Assembly: GCF_963677875.1 (NCBI RefSeq)
Contig: NZ_OY782569.1
Coordinates: 62,001-126,000, forward strand
DNA from: Thiomicrorhabdus sp.
GTDB lineage: Bacteria > Pseudomonadota > Gammaproteobacteria > Thiomicrospirales > Thiomicrospiraceae
Length of the DNA: 64,000 nucleotides
Direction of reading: 5' to 3'
The translations under genes and the position numbers were made by a program. Positions 15,367 through 24,996 of the stretch are shown here, piece after piece (positions within the stretch are counted from its first letter, which is position 1; each line of letters begins with the position of its first letter). A model generated the notes under the pieces. That model made no database searches, was not told where the DNA came from, and saw only the letters and a program-made list of their open reading frames with translations.

Positions 15367-16725
15367 ATGAAAATTCACATTTTGGGAATTGCCGGTACCT
15401 TTATGGGCGGGATTGCGCAACTGGCGAAAGCAATGGGGATTGAGGTCACAGGCTCGGACAAACAGATTTATCCGCCGATGAGTACTCAGTTGGAGCAAGC
15501 GGGGATCGCGGTCGGTGCAGACGAGGATGGTAGCTTTCTGAAATCCGAGCCGGATTGCGTGGTTATCGGAAATGCTAAAAGTCGCGGGCATCCAGCCGTT
15601 GAAGCAACGCTGAATGCCCAGCAGGATTACCGTTCGGGGCCGCAATGGCTGGCAGAAAATATTTTGCGGGATCGCTGGGTCGTTGCGGTTGCCGGTACTC
15701 ACGGCAAAACGTCCACTGCATCGATGGTTGCATGGATTCTGGAAGATGCCGGCTTGCACCCCGGTTTTCTGATCGGCGGGGTTCCCGAAAATTTCGGGGT
15801 ATCTGCACGTTTGGGCGAAGCGCCGTTTTTTGTGGTTGAGGCCGACGAGTATGACACGGCTTTTTTTGATAAACGCTCCAAGTTCGTTCACTATCGCCCC
15901 CGTACCTGCGTTTTGAACAATCTCGAATTCGATCATGCGGACATTTTTGATTCCATTGCTGACATTCAGAAGCAATTTCACCATTTGGTTCGAACCATTC
16001 CGGGCAATGGTTTGATTGTCATGCCGAAAGGAGATGAAGCTCTTGAAGAAGTGATTGCTCGCGGTTGCTGGACGCCGATAGAACGTCAAGGCGCTGGAGC
16101 AGAATGGAGTTTTCGTCTGTATCAGGATGACGGCAGTGAATTCGAAGTGCTTTATAAAGGCAGCTGCCTGGGCAGAGTCGTCTGGTCCTTGAACGGCCTG
16201 CATAATGTGCGCAACGCGCTCAGTGCGATTGCCGCAGCGGTCCATTGCGGTGTACCTTCGAGAATTGCGGTTGAGGCCTTAAGCCGCTTTAAGGGAATCC
16301 GTCGACGCATGACTCTGATTGGAGAATCCCGAGGCGTGCAGATTTACGATGATTTTGCCCACCACCCGACCGCGATTGCTACGACACTAAATGGCGCTAA
16401 GGCGAAAATGCGAGCGGAAGCGGTGTCGGGAAGGTTGCTTGCCGTATTCGAACCGCGTTCCAATACCATGCGTATGGGGGTACACAGCCGGAATTTGCCC
16501 GCAGCTTTTAATGAAGCGGATGAAGTGTTCGCTTTTATTGACCCTGCCTGGAACTGGCAACTGGATGAAAGTGCCTTCAGCGCGCCTTTGACGGTTGCCG
16601 ACCATTATGACGACTTGCTGAAGCAACTCCAAGAAGCTTGTCGACCCGGAGATCGCGTGGTGATTATGAGTAATGGGGCCTTCGGGGGCATTCACCAGCG
16701 GCTGTTGCAAGCTTTGCAGAGTTAA
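15367..16725 (+). CDS. mpl: UDP-N-acetylmuramate:L-Ala-gamma-D-Glu-meso-DAP ligase
   Basis: A 452-residue Mur ligase of the Mpl type, which re-uses cell-wall tripeptide by joining it to UDP-MurNAc. The N-terminus MKIHILGIAGTFMGGIAQLA is the dinucleotide-like UDP-binding loop typical of Mpl/MurC. The ATP-binding P-loop is GTHGKTSTAS (about residue 115). VVEADEYDTAFFDKRSKF and LNNLEFDHADIF are the Mur-ligase metal/ATP motifs, and YDDFAHHPTAI and FEPRSNTMRMG lie in the C-terminal domain. A short membrane-protein gene follows 26 bases later. Confidence 0.96.
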   Translation: MKIHILGIAGTFMGGIAQLAKAMGIEVTGSDKQIYPPMSTQLEQAGIAVGADEDGSFLKSEPDCVVIGNAKSRGHPAVEATLNAQQDYRSGPQWLAENILRDRWVVAVAGTHGKTSTASMVAWILEDAGLHPGFLIGGVPENFGVSARLGEAPFFVVEADEYDTAFFDKRSKFVHYRPRTCVLNNLEFDHADIFDSIADIQKQFHHLVRTIPGNGLIVMPKGDEALEEVIARGCWTPIERQGAGAEWSFRLYQDDGSEFEVLYKGSCLGRVVWSLNGLHNVRNALSAIAAAVHCGVPSRIAVEALSRFKGIRRRMTLIGESRGVQIYDDFAHHPTAIATTLNGAKAKMRAEAVSGRLLAVFEPRSNTMRMGVHSRNLPAAFNEADEVFAFIDPAWNWQLDESAFSAPLTVADHYDDLLKQLQEACRPGDRVVIMSNGAFGGIHQRLLQALQS

Positions 16726-16751
16726 AGAGTTAAGGAAAGGGCGTAAAGGAT

Positions 16752-16829
16752 ATGTGGGCATTGCTGGAAGTCGGTATTCTAGTGGTCATTGCTGTCATGA
16801 TCTGGTGGTGGATTCGGCCCAAAAAGTAA
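16752..16829 (+). CDS. 25-residue predicted membrane microprotein
   Basis: ATG 16752 to TAA 16829 encodes 25 residues: a short start, a single hydrophobic segment (LLEVGILVVIAVMIWWW) and a basic end (RPKK), the pattern of a small inner-membrane protein with the C-terminus inside. AAGGA at 16746-16750 stands just before the start (1-base spacing, close), and GGAAAGGG lies slightly upstream. It follows mpl by 26 bases, so it is probably co-transcribed. The function is unknown; real coding status rests on the clean transmembrane pattern with a positive tail. Confidence 0.55.
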   Translation: MWALLEVGILVVIAVMIWWWIRPKK

Positions 16830-16925
16830 AAAGTGAAGTCTTCCTGAAGCTGATTAATGGAAGGTGGCCAGAGCGTTTTCCTTGTTTGGCTTTTATCTGC
16901 AGGCTGATACTTTCGCTTGCGTGCT

Positions 16926-17459
16926 TCAAAGGTGGAATTCTGCCATCTGCAATGGCTGACCCGCTCGGTAATGTTGTAGCAGCGTTTGGCTCCAGCGTCC
17001 GGCATCGTCCGGCAGGCCATGATTTAAATAATCTCTGACCTGTTGCAGAACCGCCTGTTGGAAGTCGTCGCTCGGGCGGGTATCAGCTTCAAGATTATCG
17101 GCGCTGAAATGAAAATTGAAATGAGCGCTTCGCGAAAAAATCCATTCCAAGGCCTGCGGTTTAACCTCCACCTTTTCAAACTCCAATTGTCTCTCTTCCG
17201 AACGTCCGTCGGGTTCGTACCAGTAGCCGAAATCTTCCCGCAGTCTTCGTTGCGGGCCGGCCACACACCAGTGGGCAATTTCGTGGAGTGCGGAAGCGAA
17301 GAATCCATGAGCGAAAATGATCCGATGATAGTCACACTCTTTGTCGGCAGGGCGATAAATCGGCTCCGGTTCACAGCAGACCAGACGGGTGTTCCGCAGG
17401 TTGGAAAAGGTTTGATTGAAGAGTTGGATCAGGGTGTCTGTCTGATGAGATGGTGTCAT
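16926..17459 (-). CDS. epmC: Elongation factor P hydroxylase
   Basis: A 177-residue protein matching EpmC (YfcM), which hydroxylates the beta-lysylated lysine of EF-P. The metal-binding segment HEIAHWCVAGPQRR (about residue 59) and the preceding IIFAHGFFASAL are diagnostic, followed by DFGYWYEPDGRS and the C-terminal helix region. EpmC normally works after EpmA and EpmB, which are not in the window. It is convergent with mpl and divergent from hrpB. Confidence 0.93.
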   Translation of the reverse strand: MTPSHQTDTLIQLFNQTFSNLRNTRLVCCEPEPIYRPADKECDYHRIIFAHGFFASALHEIAHWCVAGPQRRLREDFGYWYEPDGRSEERQLEFEKVEVKPQALEWIFSRSAHFNFHFSADNLEADTRPSDDFQQAVLQQVRDYLNHGLPDDAGRWSQTLLQHYRAGQPLQMAEFHL

Positions 17460-17645
17460 GGCGAAGAAGCTTGCTGAATCCTTTGCAGGGATTTTGATTT
17501 GTCTTTTAAAGCGGCAATTCTATCAGAAACGGCTTAAAAAGGCCTCTGTGTCGGACAAACTTGCCGGGAGTCGGTTTTTCGTGCCAGCTGAGTCATCGAT
17601 TAAAATAACTCTTGTTGTTCATCAAAAAAGTTATCAGGAGATTTC

Positions 17646-20144
17646 ATGACGCTTTCCGAGAAGCAGAGGCTACCGATTGAAGCGATTTTGCCGGAGTTGG
17701 AACAGGTTCTACTCGGCACTGAACAAGTGATTCTGCAGGCTGAACCCGGAGCGGGTAAATCCACACAGGTGCCCCTGGCAATGCTGGCTGCACCGCAATT
17801 TGCCGGTAAAAAACTGCTGATGCTTGAACCGCGTCGTCTGGCAGTAAAGAACTTGGCGAATTATTTGGCTTCTTGTCTTGGAGAAAAAGCGGGACAGACT
17901 ATCGGCTATCACTTGCGCAACGAGCGCAAAGCCAGCGATAAGACCCGTTTGTTGATTGTGACCGAAGGGATTCTGACTCGTTATATCCAAGCCGATCCCG
18001 AGTTGAATGATTATGCGTTGGTGATTTTTGACGAATTTCATGAGCGTTCGATTCATGCCGATTTAGGCCTGACGTTGCTTCTGGATGTTCAGGAAGCGCT
18101 GCGTGACGATTTAAAGTGCCTGATCATGTCCGCGACGCTTGATTCGGAGGCTTTGCAGAATTTTCTGCCAAGCTCCAAAATTCTGTTTTGTCCGGGAAGA
18201 AGTTTTCCGGTCAAGGTCTTGTATCGTGATCAGCCGTTGACGGTTGTCTTGAAAGAAGCGCTGCAAACCCTTCAAGGGAGTGCGTTTGACGATATCTTGA
18301 TCTTTCTGCCCGGTGTGCGTGAGATTCAGGAGGCGATGCAAGCCTGTCGGGAAAATATTGCCGGTGACTGGTTGGCTTTGCCATTGCATGGTCAATTACC
18401 ACCGGAAGAACAGGAAAAAGTTTTTCAACCGGCGCAACAGACCAAAGTGATTTTTTCGACCAATATCGCGGAAACGTCGCTGACGATTGAAGGGATCGGC
18501 GCCGTCATCGACAGCGGTCGCATGAAAGTGATGGAGTATGATCCGAGTTCGGCCATGACTCGCTTGCAGACTCGATGGATTTCTCAAGCTTCGGCTACTC
18601 AACGCGCCGGACGTGCCGGACGCCTGCAGGCCGGTATCTGCTATCGGCTGTGGAGCGAATCCCGGCAGAATAGTCTAGCCGGGCAGGATAAAGAAGAAAT
18701 CCTCCAGGCCGATCTGACGTCTCTGTGTATGGAATTGGCATTGTGGGGCGTAAAAAATCCGCATGAACTGCGTTGGCTGACCGCTCCGCCCGAAGCGCAT
18801 TTTGCCACGGCGAAAGCGCTGCTAAGTGAATTGGGGTTGTTGGATGAGCAGGGCAGTTTGAGCGAAGACGGTCAGCAAGCCATGCAGATGGGGATTGAAC
18901 CGCGTCTGGCAAGAATGCTGTTGCAGGCGCAACGCATCGGCCAAGTTGAATTGGGTTGTGATCTGGCGGCCTGTCTATCGGAACGAGACTTTTTGATCGA
19001 TGCCGATTCGGCCGATATTACTGTGCGTTTGCAGGTGTTGCAGGATTTTCTGCTCAACGGTCATAAAGGCATCAAAGGCCTTAAGGTGCGTTTTTCGGTC
19101 TTGCAGAATGTTGTGAAATTGCGTCGGCGTTTGCGGGTCTTGTTGAAACTGAATAAAGATGACATGGGTCGTCATGTCGAGTATGCATCCGCCGGTTTAC
19201 TGCTGGCGTTTGCTTATCCGGATCGTATTGCCAAACAGCGCGATCAACGCAGTGGTGAATACCGGATGAGCAACGGCAAGTCGTGCAACCTGAATGAGGC
19301 AGATACCTTACGCACCGAAAGCTATTTGAGTATTGCCGATCTGAATGGCGATCGCCGTTCCGGTCGTGTGTTTCTGGCAGCGGCGGTGGAGGAATCGGAG
19401 TTATTGAATTACTTTCCGGTACACAATGAAGCGGTTTATCGTTACCTGCCGAAAGAGCGTCGTCTACAGGCAAGACAAGCAACGCTATTGGGGAAATTGG
19501 TCATCCGGGAAGAGCCGTTGGAATCCGTTGATAATAAAGCTCTGAAACGCTGTTTAATGCAGGCGGTGAGTGAAGATTTAGCGCTTTTACCCTGGAACCG
19601 GCGCAGTGAAAACTTGATTGAAAGAGCGCAGTGGCTGGCACAATTTAGTGGTTATGAGGCTTTGACAAGATTTTCCAAGTCCAATCTCTGCAAGACGCTG
19701 GACGCATGGCTGGAGCCTTTCTGGAATCGGGTTGCTTCAGTGGCGGACCTGCAAAAAATCGAGCTGTTTAATGCGTTGTATTACAGTATGAGCACTGAAG
19801 AACAGCAGGGATTGCAAAAAGGGGCGCCGGAAAATTACCCTGCGCCGAACGGCAAAGTCTATCCGATTATTTATTCAGGAGAGCTGGCCAAGGTTGCTTT
19901 ACCGTTGCAGGCTGTGTTCGGCGAAACGACTTCGCCGAAACTGGCTGGAGGGCAAGCGGTACTCGCGTTTGAGCTTTTATCTCCGGCGGCACGGCCGATT
20001 CAGATTACCTCGGATTTAGCCTATTTTTGGGATAACAGCTACAAAGATGTTGCCAAAGAGATGCGTGGCCGCTATCCGAAACATCGCTGGCCGGACAATC
20101 CATTGGAAGAAAAAGCCGGCAGCTCAATTAAAAAGTTCTATTAA
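17646..20144 (+). CDS. hrpB: ATP-dependent RNA helicase HrpB
   Basis: An 832-residue DEAH-box helicase. Motif I is EPGAGKST (about residue 35), motif II DEFHERS (about 129), motif III SATLD, motif V NIAETSLTIEG, and motif VI QRAGRAGR. The helicase-associated region and the long C-terminal HrpB-specific domain (YRMSNGKSCNLNEADTL) are present at full length. CAGGAG precedes ATG 17646. HrpB proteins of gammaproteobacteria are putative RNA remodelling enzymes with no well-defined substrate. Its motif II is DEFH, a normal variant for HrpB. Confidence 0.95.
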   Translation: MTLSEKQRLPIEAILPELEQVLLGTEQVILQAEPGAGKSTQVPLAMLAAPQFAGKKLLMLEPRRLAVKNLANYLASCLGEKAGQTIGYHLRNERKASDKTRLLIVTEGILTRYIQADPELNDYALVIFDEFHERSIHADLGLTLLLDVQEALRDDLKCLIMSATLDSEALQNFLPSSKILFCPGRSFPVKVLYRDQPLTVVLKEALQTLQGSAFDDILIFLPGVREIQEAMQACRENIAGDWLALPLHGQLPPEEQEKVFQPAQQTKVIFSTNIAETSLTIEGIGAVIDSGRMKVMEYDPSSAMTRLQTRWISQASATQRAGRAGRLQAGICYRLWSESRQNSLAGQDKEEILQADLTSLCMELALWGVKNPHELRWLTAPPEAHFATAKALLSELGLLDEQGSLSEDGQQAMQMGIEPRLARMLLQAQRIGQVELGCDLAACLSERDFLIDADSADITVRLQVLQDFLLNGHKGIKGLKVRFSVLQNVVKLRRRLRVLLKLNKDDMGRHVEYASAGLLLAFAYPDRIAKQRDQRSGEYRMSNGKSCNLNEADTLRTESYLSIADLNGDRRSGRVFLAAAVEESELLNYFPVHNEAVYRYLPKERRLQARQATLLGKLVIREEPLESVDNKALKRCLMQAVSEDLALLPWNRRSENLIERAQWLAQFSGYEALTRFSKSNLCKTLDAWLEPFWNRVASVADLQKIELFNALYYSMSTEEQQGLQKGAPENYPAPNGKVYPIIYSGELAKVALPLQAVFGETTSPKLAGGQAVLAFELLSPAARPIQITSDLAYFWDNSYKDVAKEMRGRYPKHRWPDNPLEEKAGSSIKKFY

Positions 20145-20277
20145 AAGCCGACAAGCGGTTGCTTGGTGTCGCGAAGGCAAGAACCCGGCCGGAAAACAAT
20201 CCGTCACAGACAGCGTTTCCAGTTTTCCAAGAAGGCTTACCGCCGCTTTGCTGTCTTATTCCGCCTTCGATCGCATT

Positions 20278-21375
20278 TTAGAGAATATGATCCACGATTC
20301 CACTATGTTCCGACTTTGAGCCGTCTGCATTCAAAACGGTATGTTTTACGCCTTTCAAGGCTCTGGGTCTGTATTCGACAACATCATTGATCCGCTCAAT
20401 AACTTTGTAGTGAATTAGAGGACGCTCGTTTTCGGATGGATGATCGTCAATGTTGACTCGAACGGTTCGCGGGTTAAGTGTCGCAAGAGCGATCGGCGCC
20501 CAACGGTCTTTGGTATGAATTCTTCCGGTGTGATTGGGTTTAATGAAGACATCATCCAGGTCAACCCGGTATGCATCGTTGTTGGCGACCAGATTTCGGT
20601 ATTCGATTTCCTTGGGGTTTTTAATGTCCAGCCCAAGCTGTCTGCTTTTGAGTTCCTCAACCATGAATTCCAGCGTGATATCGGACAAACCATCGTACCA
20701 GAAACCGCCTCCAACGTCGGAGTGTGCGCCTGGGAACCAGATTTCGGTGACTCGGCTGTCCTTGTTCATCAAGGTCGGATGAAAAGCGATGCGTTTGTCG
20801 TCGAGGGAGAGCAGGTGCAGAGCCTCGGCGACGTTCGGTGAAACGGTACCGTTTTCGAAGACTACATCGGAAACCGGTTTGTCGTCACTGTCGAGATTAG
20901 GAAAACCGATGGAGGCAACCGTGTCGAATACGCCGAGAAAGCGAACAATTGGCTCGTCTACCTGGGCCGAAGGCAGGTAGTCTTCAATCACCGAAGCAAA
21001 ACGGCGTGCAATGGCTGCACCGCGGCTGAAACCGAATAAGAAAACTCGATCGCCCGGATGGTAGGTTTGTCTTAAATCCCGGCCGGCGATTTTAATGACT
21101 CGTCCCACATCGAGATTAGGGGGAGCGAAGGCGGAATTAAAGATTTGCTGGATTTTGCTTCCGTAGGTACCGACGCCGGAATAGTAGAAGCTATGCTGAT
21201 CGACGGTTTTGGCCTCGTTTGTCAGGCTGCCTCCGAACATGGCATGCAGCTTTAGAATATTCGTGATGCCATTATCCTCAATTTCGCCCGAGCCAAACCA
21301 TTCTCTTTCCTGTTTGGCGTCTCTTGGATGATTACAGGTGCCGTCGAAGCAAATGATGATGTTTTTCGGTTCCAT
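20278..21375 (-). CDS. DUF2235 alpha/beta hydrolase
   Basis: A 365-residue protein with the DUF2235 pattern: an N-terminal strand IIICFDGTCN, the spacer YYSGVGTYG, and the nucleophile elbow GFSRGAAIARRFA with Ser as likely nucleophile. A VFDTVASIG segment follows, then WFPGAHSDVGGGF near the likely catalytic His/Asp. DUF2235 includes the Tle1 phospholipase effectors of type VI secretion, but no T6SS gene or immunity gene is nearby, and there is no signal peptide. It could be a stand-alone lipase or esterase. It stands alone between hrpB (convergent) and hemL (same strand, with a terminator between). Confidence 0.85.
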   Translation of the reverse strand: MEPKNIIICFDGTCNHPRDAKQEREWFGSGEIEDNGITNILKLHAMFGGSLTNEAKTVDQHSFYYSGVGTYGSKIQQIFNSAFAPPNLDVGRVIKIAGRDLRQTYHPGDRVFLFGFSRGAAIARRFASVIEDYLPSAQVDEPIVRFLGVFDTVASIGFPNLDSDDKPVSDVVFENGTVSPNVAEALHLLSLDDKRIAFHPTLMNKDSRVTEIWFPGAHSDVGGGFWYDGLSDITLEFMVEELKSRQLGLDIKNPKEIEYRNLVANNDAYRVDLDDVFIKPNHTGRIHTKDRWAPIALATLNPRTVRVNIDDHPSENERPLIHYKVIERINDVVEYRPRALKGVKHTVLNADGSKSEHSGIVDHIL

Positions 21376-21489
21376 AACGACCTCGCTTTTGATTGTTTGA
21401 GAAGAAGGGATCTGCTAAAAATAATAGTGAACCTCGCAGAGCAGATAAAATCAGAGGGGTATGGGTTAAGTTTATATCCGGATAAGTAG

Positions 21490-21525
21490 AAAAGCCACTT
21501 CCCTGAATAAAGGAAAGTGGCTTTT
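21490..21525 (-). terminator. Strong hairpin terminator after hemL
   Basis: AAAAGCCACTT (21490-21500) pairs perfectly over 11 bases with AAGTGGCTTTT (21515-21525). The T/A tracts inside the arms let it act in both directions. It separates hemL from the DUF2235 gene, both on the minus strand. Confidence 0.8.
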
Positions 21526-21558
21526 CGCTTTTTGAGAACGGCAAAGGTTTTGCTTGGA

Positions 21559-22839
21559 TTACAGAGTTTTCATCACTTTACGAGCGGCTTCGACTGTTGC
21601 GGCGATGTCTTCATCACTGTGCTGACTGGAGATGAATCCGGCTTCGAAAGCAGAAGGTGCCAGGTAAACGCCTTCTTCCAGCATGCCATGGTAGAACTGC
21701 TTGAAGCGTTCCATGTGACCTTTGGCAACCTGTGCGAAGCGACGAATACGTTTTTCCTCGTTAAAGAAGTACCCGAACATTCCGCCAACCTGATTAGTGG
21801 TGAACGGAATCCCGGCTTCGTCGGCAGCCGCCTGAAAACCTTGCATCAATGCGGCGGCTTTTTGATCGAGGTTTTCAAAAAAGCCCGGTTCTTGAATCAA
21901 TTGCAGTGTTTTTAGACCGGCAGCCATTGCCAAAGGGTTACCTGACAAGGTACCGGCTTGATAAACCGGGCCAAGCGGTGCAATGTGATTCATGATTTCG
22001 CGTTTACCGCCGAAGGCGCCGACCGGCATACCGCCGCCGATGACCTTACCGAAAGTGGTCAAGTCCGGAGTAATGCCGTAACGGCCCTGGGCTCCGTCCA
22101 GGCCGACCCGGAAACCGCACATGACTTCGTCGAAAATCAAAACCGCGCCGGATTGATCACAGACATCGCGCAGGGTTTCCAAAAAGCCTTCTTCAGGTGG
22201 AATGCAGTTCATGTTTCCGGCGACCGGTTCCACGATAATACAGGCGATCTGGTCGCCGATTTCGGAGAAGACCTGACGGACTTCTGCGCTGTCATTGTGT
22301 GTCAGAGTAATCGTTTCTTTCGCCAGTCCTTCCGGTACACCCGGAGAGGACGGTACACCAAGGGTCAGGGCGCCAGAACCGGCCTTGACCAGCAGAGAGT
22401 CGGAATGACCGTGGTAGCAACCTTCGAATTTGACGATTTTGTCGCGTCCGGTGTAGCCACGTGCCAGACGGATAGCGGTCATGGTTGCTTCGGTTCCGGA
22501 ACTGACCATTCGCACCATATCCATTGACGGAATCAGTTCGCAGACCAGATCGGCCATGGTGGTTTCGATTTCGGTCGGCGCCCCGAAACTCAGGCCTAAT
22601 GCCGCTTGTTTCTGAACGATTTCAATGACCTCTGGATGGGCGTGACCAAGAATGGCCGGACCCCATGAGGCAACGTAATCGATGTATTGGCGGTCGTCGG
22701 CATCGATCAGGTAAGCGCCTTTGGCGGCTTTGAAAAAGACCGGATCGCCTCCGACACCTTTGAATGCACGAACCGGCGAGTTCACGCCGCCGGGAATGTG
22801 AATTTGTGCGGCTTCAAATAGATCGTGTGATTTGCTCAT
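21559..22839 (-). CDS. hemL: Glutamate-1-semialdehyde 2,1-aminomutase
   Basis: A 426-residue PLP enzyme that makes 5-aminolevulinate from glutamate 1-semialdehyde in the C5 heme pathway. The N-terminus [20 protein letters not shown] is diagnostic. The PLP-binding lysine lies in [18 protein letters not shown] (about residue 265), and the phosphate-binding [16 protein letters not shown] and [10 protein letters not shown] are intact. It is first transcribed after thiE and tlpA on the minus strand (54-base gap to thiE), and a terminator follows. Confidence 0.97.
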   Translation of the reverse strand: MSKSHDLFEAAQIHIPGGVNSPVRAFKGVGGDPVFFKAAKGAYLIDADDRQYIDYVASWGPAILGHAHPEVIEIVQKQAALGLSFGAPTEIETTMADLVCELIPSMDMVRMVSSGTEATMTAIRLARGYTGRDKIVKFEGCYHGHSDSLLVKAGSGALTLGVPSSPGVPEGLAKETITLTHNDSAEVRQVFSEIGDQIACIIVEPVAGNMNCIPPEEGFLETLRDVCDQSGAVLIFDEVMCGFRVGLDGAQGRYGITPDLTTFGKVIGGGMPVGAFGGKREIMNHIAPLGPVYQAGTLSGNPLAMAAGLKTLQLIQEPGFFENLDQKAAALMQGFQAAADEAGIPFTTNQVGGMFGYFFNEEKRIRRFAQVAKGHMERFKQFYHGMLEEGVYLAPSAFEAGFISSQHSDEDIAATVEAARKVMKTL

Positions 22840-22893
22840 GGAGTATCCTTTGTGTACTGCGGATCAAAAAAGTGTTCGATATTATAACGTGAA

Positions 22894-23523
22894 TCATGCC
22901 ATGAATCGGTTTTGAATTTGTCGGCTGGCCGCAGTAATGTCTGCTTGTGCAAACACGCCTTGAATCACGGCCAGCGCATCGGCTCCGGCGTCAATCAGCT
23001 GTTGGGCATTAGTGCAATTGATTCCGCCGATGGCGACGATTGGAATAGCCAGTTGTCGTTTTGCATCCAGCAGGGTCTGGAGATCGGCTTGGGGAGCCAT
23101 CGGCTTGGTTTTGGATGGGAAAAAGCGCCCGAAAGCGACATAGTCCGCGCCAAGCGTCTGCATCTGCAACGCGCGCTCGATACTGTTGTAACAGGAGACG
23201 CCGATCAGCGCTTGTGAACCGAGGCGGCGACGTGCTTGCCCGATGGCAGAGTCGTCTTTTCCGAGATGAACGCCGTCGGCTGAACAATTGGCGGCCAGTT
23301 CGATATCGTCATTGATAATCAGAAGGGCGTGATGGCGATCGCAGAGGTTGCGCAGGGCTTTCGCCTGTTGCAGGCGCAATTCGGGCGAGAGGATTTTATC
23401 GCGGTATTGCAGAATACGGGCTCCGCCCTGTAAGGCTTGCTCGACGTGATTCAACAGTTGGTCGGGGGCGGAGAGAGCGGAGTCGGTAATGACGTAGAGC
23501 CCTTTGAGGCTTTTGGAATTCAA
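22894..23523 (-). CDS. thiE: Thiamine-phosphate synthase
   Basis: A 209-residue TIM-barrel enzyme that joins HMP-PP and thiazole phosphate. Motifs: LQYRDK (about 38), INDDIELA, GVHLGKDD, IGVSCYNS, YVAFGRFFPSKTK and VAIGGIN near the C-terminus. The start is a TTG at 23523 (preceded by GGGGT); no ATG exists early in the frame and the N-terminus LKGLYVITDS fits the family from there. It sits 13 bases from the TlpA gene and 54 from hemL, on the same strand. No TPP riboswitch is visible upstream. Confidence 0.94.
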   Translation of the reverse strand: MNSKSLKGLYVITDSALSAPDQLLNHVEQALQGGARILQYRDKILSPELRLQQAKALRNLCDRHHALLIINDDIELAANCSADGVHLGKDDSAIGQARRRLGSQALIGVSCYNSIERALQMQTLGADYVAFGRFFPSKTKPMAPQADLQTLLDAKRQLAIPIVAIGGINCTNAQQLIDAGADALAVIQGVFAQADITAASRQIQNRFMA

Positions 23524-23536
23524 GCAGACCCCGGAT

Positions 23537-24040
23537 TTACAGCTGTGGACTCATTCGTTTAATGCGTTCGCTGACTTCTTCGAATTGCAGCTCGCCGACG
23601 ATCTGGTAGACGATACGGCCGTTCGGAGCGATCAGAAAGCTGGTCGGGGTCAGCAGGACGTCGCCGAATGCCTTGGCCAGTTTACCGTCGCTGTCCATCA
23701 CAAAGGTAAACGGATAAGGATTGTTGGCAATAAATTTCTCGACCTGCTCTTTAGGGTCGTACTGCATCGAGATAGCAACCAGTTCGAAACGGTCGCCCAA
23801 TGCTTGCTTCATTTCCGCCATTTCCGGCATCTCTTTAATACAGCCCGGGCATGAAGTCGCCCAGAAGTTGACCAGAACCGGTTTCATCGGTTTGTCAAGC
23901 TGGATGGTTTCACCCTGGCTGGTTTTGACACTGACACTTGGTGCTTGCCCCAGGCCGTCTGAGAAAACCGTCAGATAAAGTAGCGTTCCGAGAAGTCCGA
24001 TAATGAAAATGGTGAAAATTTTGCTGCCGATATTCTGCAT
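23537..24040 (-). CDS. TlpA/ResA-type membrane-anchored thioredoxin
   Basis: A 167-residue protein. One N-terminal membrane segment (IFTIFIIGLLGTLLYLTVF) anchors a periplasmic thioredoxin domain with the redox motif CPGC in NFWATSCPGCIKEMPEM (about residue 68) and the cis-Pro LLTPTSFLI. TlpA-like proteins reduce disulfides, often during cytochrome c or copper-centre assembly. Start chosen at ATG 24040; an in-frame TTG lies two codons upstream. It is in a likely operon with thiE and hemL. Confidence 0.9.
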   Translation of the reverse strand: MQNIGSKIFTIFIIGLLGTLLYLTVFSDGLGQAPSVSVKTSQGETIQLDKPMKPVLVNFWATSCPGCIKEMPEMAEMKQALGDRFELVAISMQYDPKEQVEKFIANNPYPFTFVMDSDGKLAKAFGDVLLTPTSFLIAPNGRIVYQIVGELQFEEVSERIKRMSPQL

Positions 24041-24069
24041 GGCCAATTACCTGAAATCAAAATGGTATG

Positions 24070-24105
24070 AAAAAAAAGCCGGATAAGATGCTATCCGTAT
24101 CCGAC
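24070..24105 (-). terminator. Intrinsic terminator after rpiA
   Basis: In the minus-strand RNA, GUCGGAUA (24105-24098) pairs with UAUCCGGC (24085-24078), with one G-U pair, around a 12-base loop. It is followed by an eight-U tract (24077-24070). It lies about 30 bases past the rpiA stop. Confidence 0.85.
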
Positions 24106-24133
24106 TCTATTTTTGCGTGCTTGAATTTTGGAA

Positions 24134-24796
24134 TTAAGCGGTAATGGTTTCTACGCCATTGGCAGTTCCGCACAGAAAGATATCCGCGTTGCGGGCGGCG
24201 AACAGGCCGTTGGTGACCACGCCGACAATGCTGTTCAGTTCGGTTTCCATCGCAACCGGATCAACGATCTGCAGGCCGTGGATATCCAGAATCACGTTAC
24301 CGTTATCGGTTGTGAAACCATCGCGCAGAACCGGCTCACCGCCGAAACGTTTAACGATTTCGCGTGCTACGTAGCTGCGCGCCATCGGAATGACTTCCAC
24401 AGGAAGCGGGAATTTGCCCAGCACGTCAACTTTTTTGCTGTCATCGGCGATGCAAACGAATTTTTCGGCAACGGCAAGAACGATTTTTTCGCGTGTCAGA
24501 GCGCCGCCACCGCCTTTGACAAGGTGAAGGCCTGGATCGGCTTCATCGGCTCCGTCGATATAAACGGAAAGTTCTGCGACGCTGTTTAGGTCAAAAACCG
24601 GGATGCCGTGAGATTTCAAACGTTCTGCCGTCGCTTCGGAACTGGCAACCGTGCCTTTGATTGTGCCTTTGATTTTGGCCAGTTCATCAATGAAAAAGTT
24701 AGCGGTTGAACCGGTTCCGACACCAATGATTGTGTCCGGTACAACATATTCAATTGCAGCCTGCGCAACTTTTTGTTTTAGTTCGTCTTGTGTCAT
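24134..24796 (-). CDS. rpiA: Ribose-5-phosphate isomerase A
   Basis: A 220-residue enzyme interconverting ribose 5-phosphate and ribulose 5-phosphate, used in the pentose phosphate and Calvin pathways. Full family motifs are present: [15 protein letters not shown] (about 26), the active-site [22 protein letters not shown], and [14 protein letters not shown] 24796 begins at the normal family position. It is a single gene flanked by terminators on both sides. Confidence 0.97.
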   Translation of the reverse strand: MTQDELKQKVAQAAIEYVVPDTIIGVGTGSTANFFIDELAKIKGTIKGTVASSEATAERLKSHGIPVFDLNSVAELSVYIDGADEADPGLHLVKGGGGALTREKIVLAVAEKFVCIADDSKKVDVLGKFPLPVEVIPMARSYVAREIVKRFGGEPVLRDGFTTDNGNVILDIHGLQIVDPVAMETELNSIVGVVTNGLFAARNADIFLCGTANGVETITA

Positions 24797-24950
24797 CGCT
24801 AAACCTCTTCTTTTTATTAAATTTTTTTCGCAAATAACCGGAAATTTTACTGAAATGCCCCGGAATTGTATAGCTTGCTGTTCGGCTAATTTAGAAACTT
24901 TTATGAAAATTCCTCTGCGGCTGAGGGCGGCTGAGGATTTTACGTTCAGA

Positions 24951-24982
24951 AAAAAGGCGCTGTTTTCGCTTACAACGCCTTT
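24951..24982 (-). terminator. Intrinsic terminator after the Met/His-tail protein gene
   Basis: In the minus-strand RNA, AAAGGCGUUGU (24982-24972) pairs with ACAGCGCCUUU (24963-24953) with one wobble, and the U-tract extends to 24950. It begins 15 bases past the stop of the gene at 24997. Confidence 0.85.
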
Positions 24983-24996
24983 GAGCCGGAATGCAA

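Noticed and set aside
15118-16245. Minus-strand open frame of 375 codons opposite mpl
   Set aside because: It is antisense to an intact, well-recognised Mur ligase gene and has no family motif.
23524-24060. TPP riboswitch upstream of thiE
   Set aside because: The space upstream of thiE is taken by the TlpA gene with a 13-base gap. No thi-box pattern was seen there or before the TlpA start.
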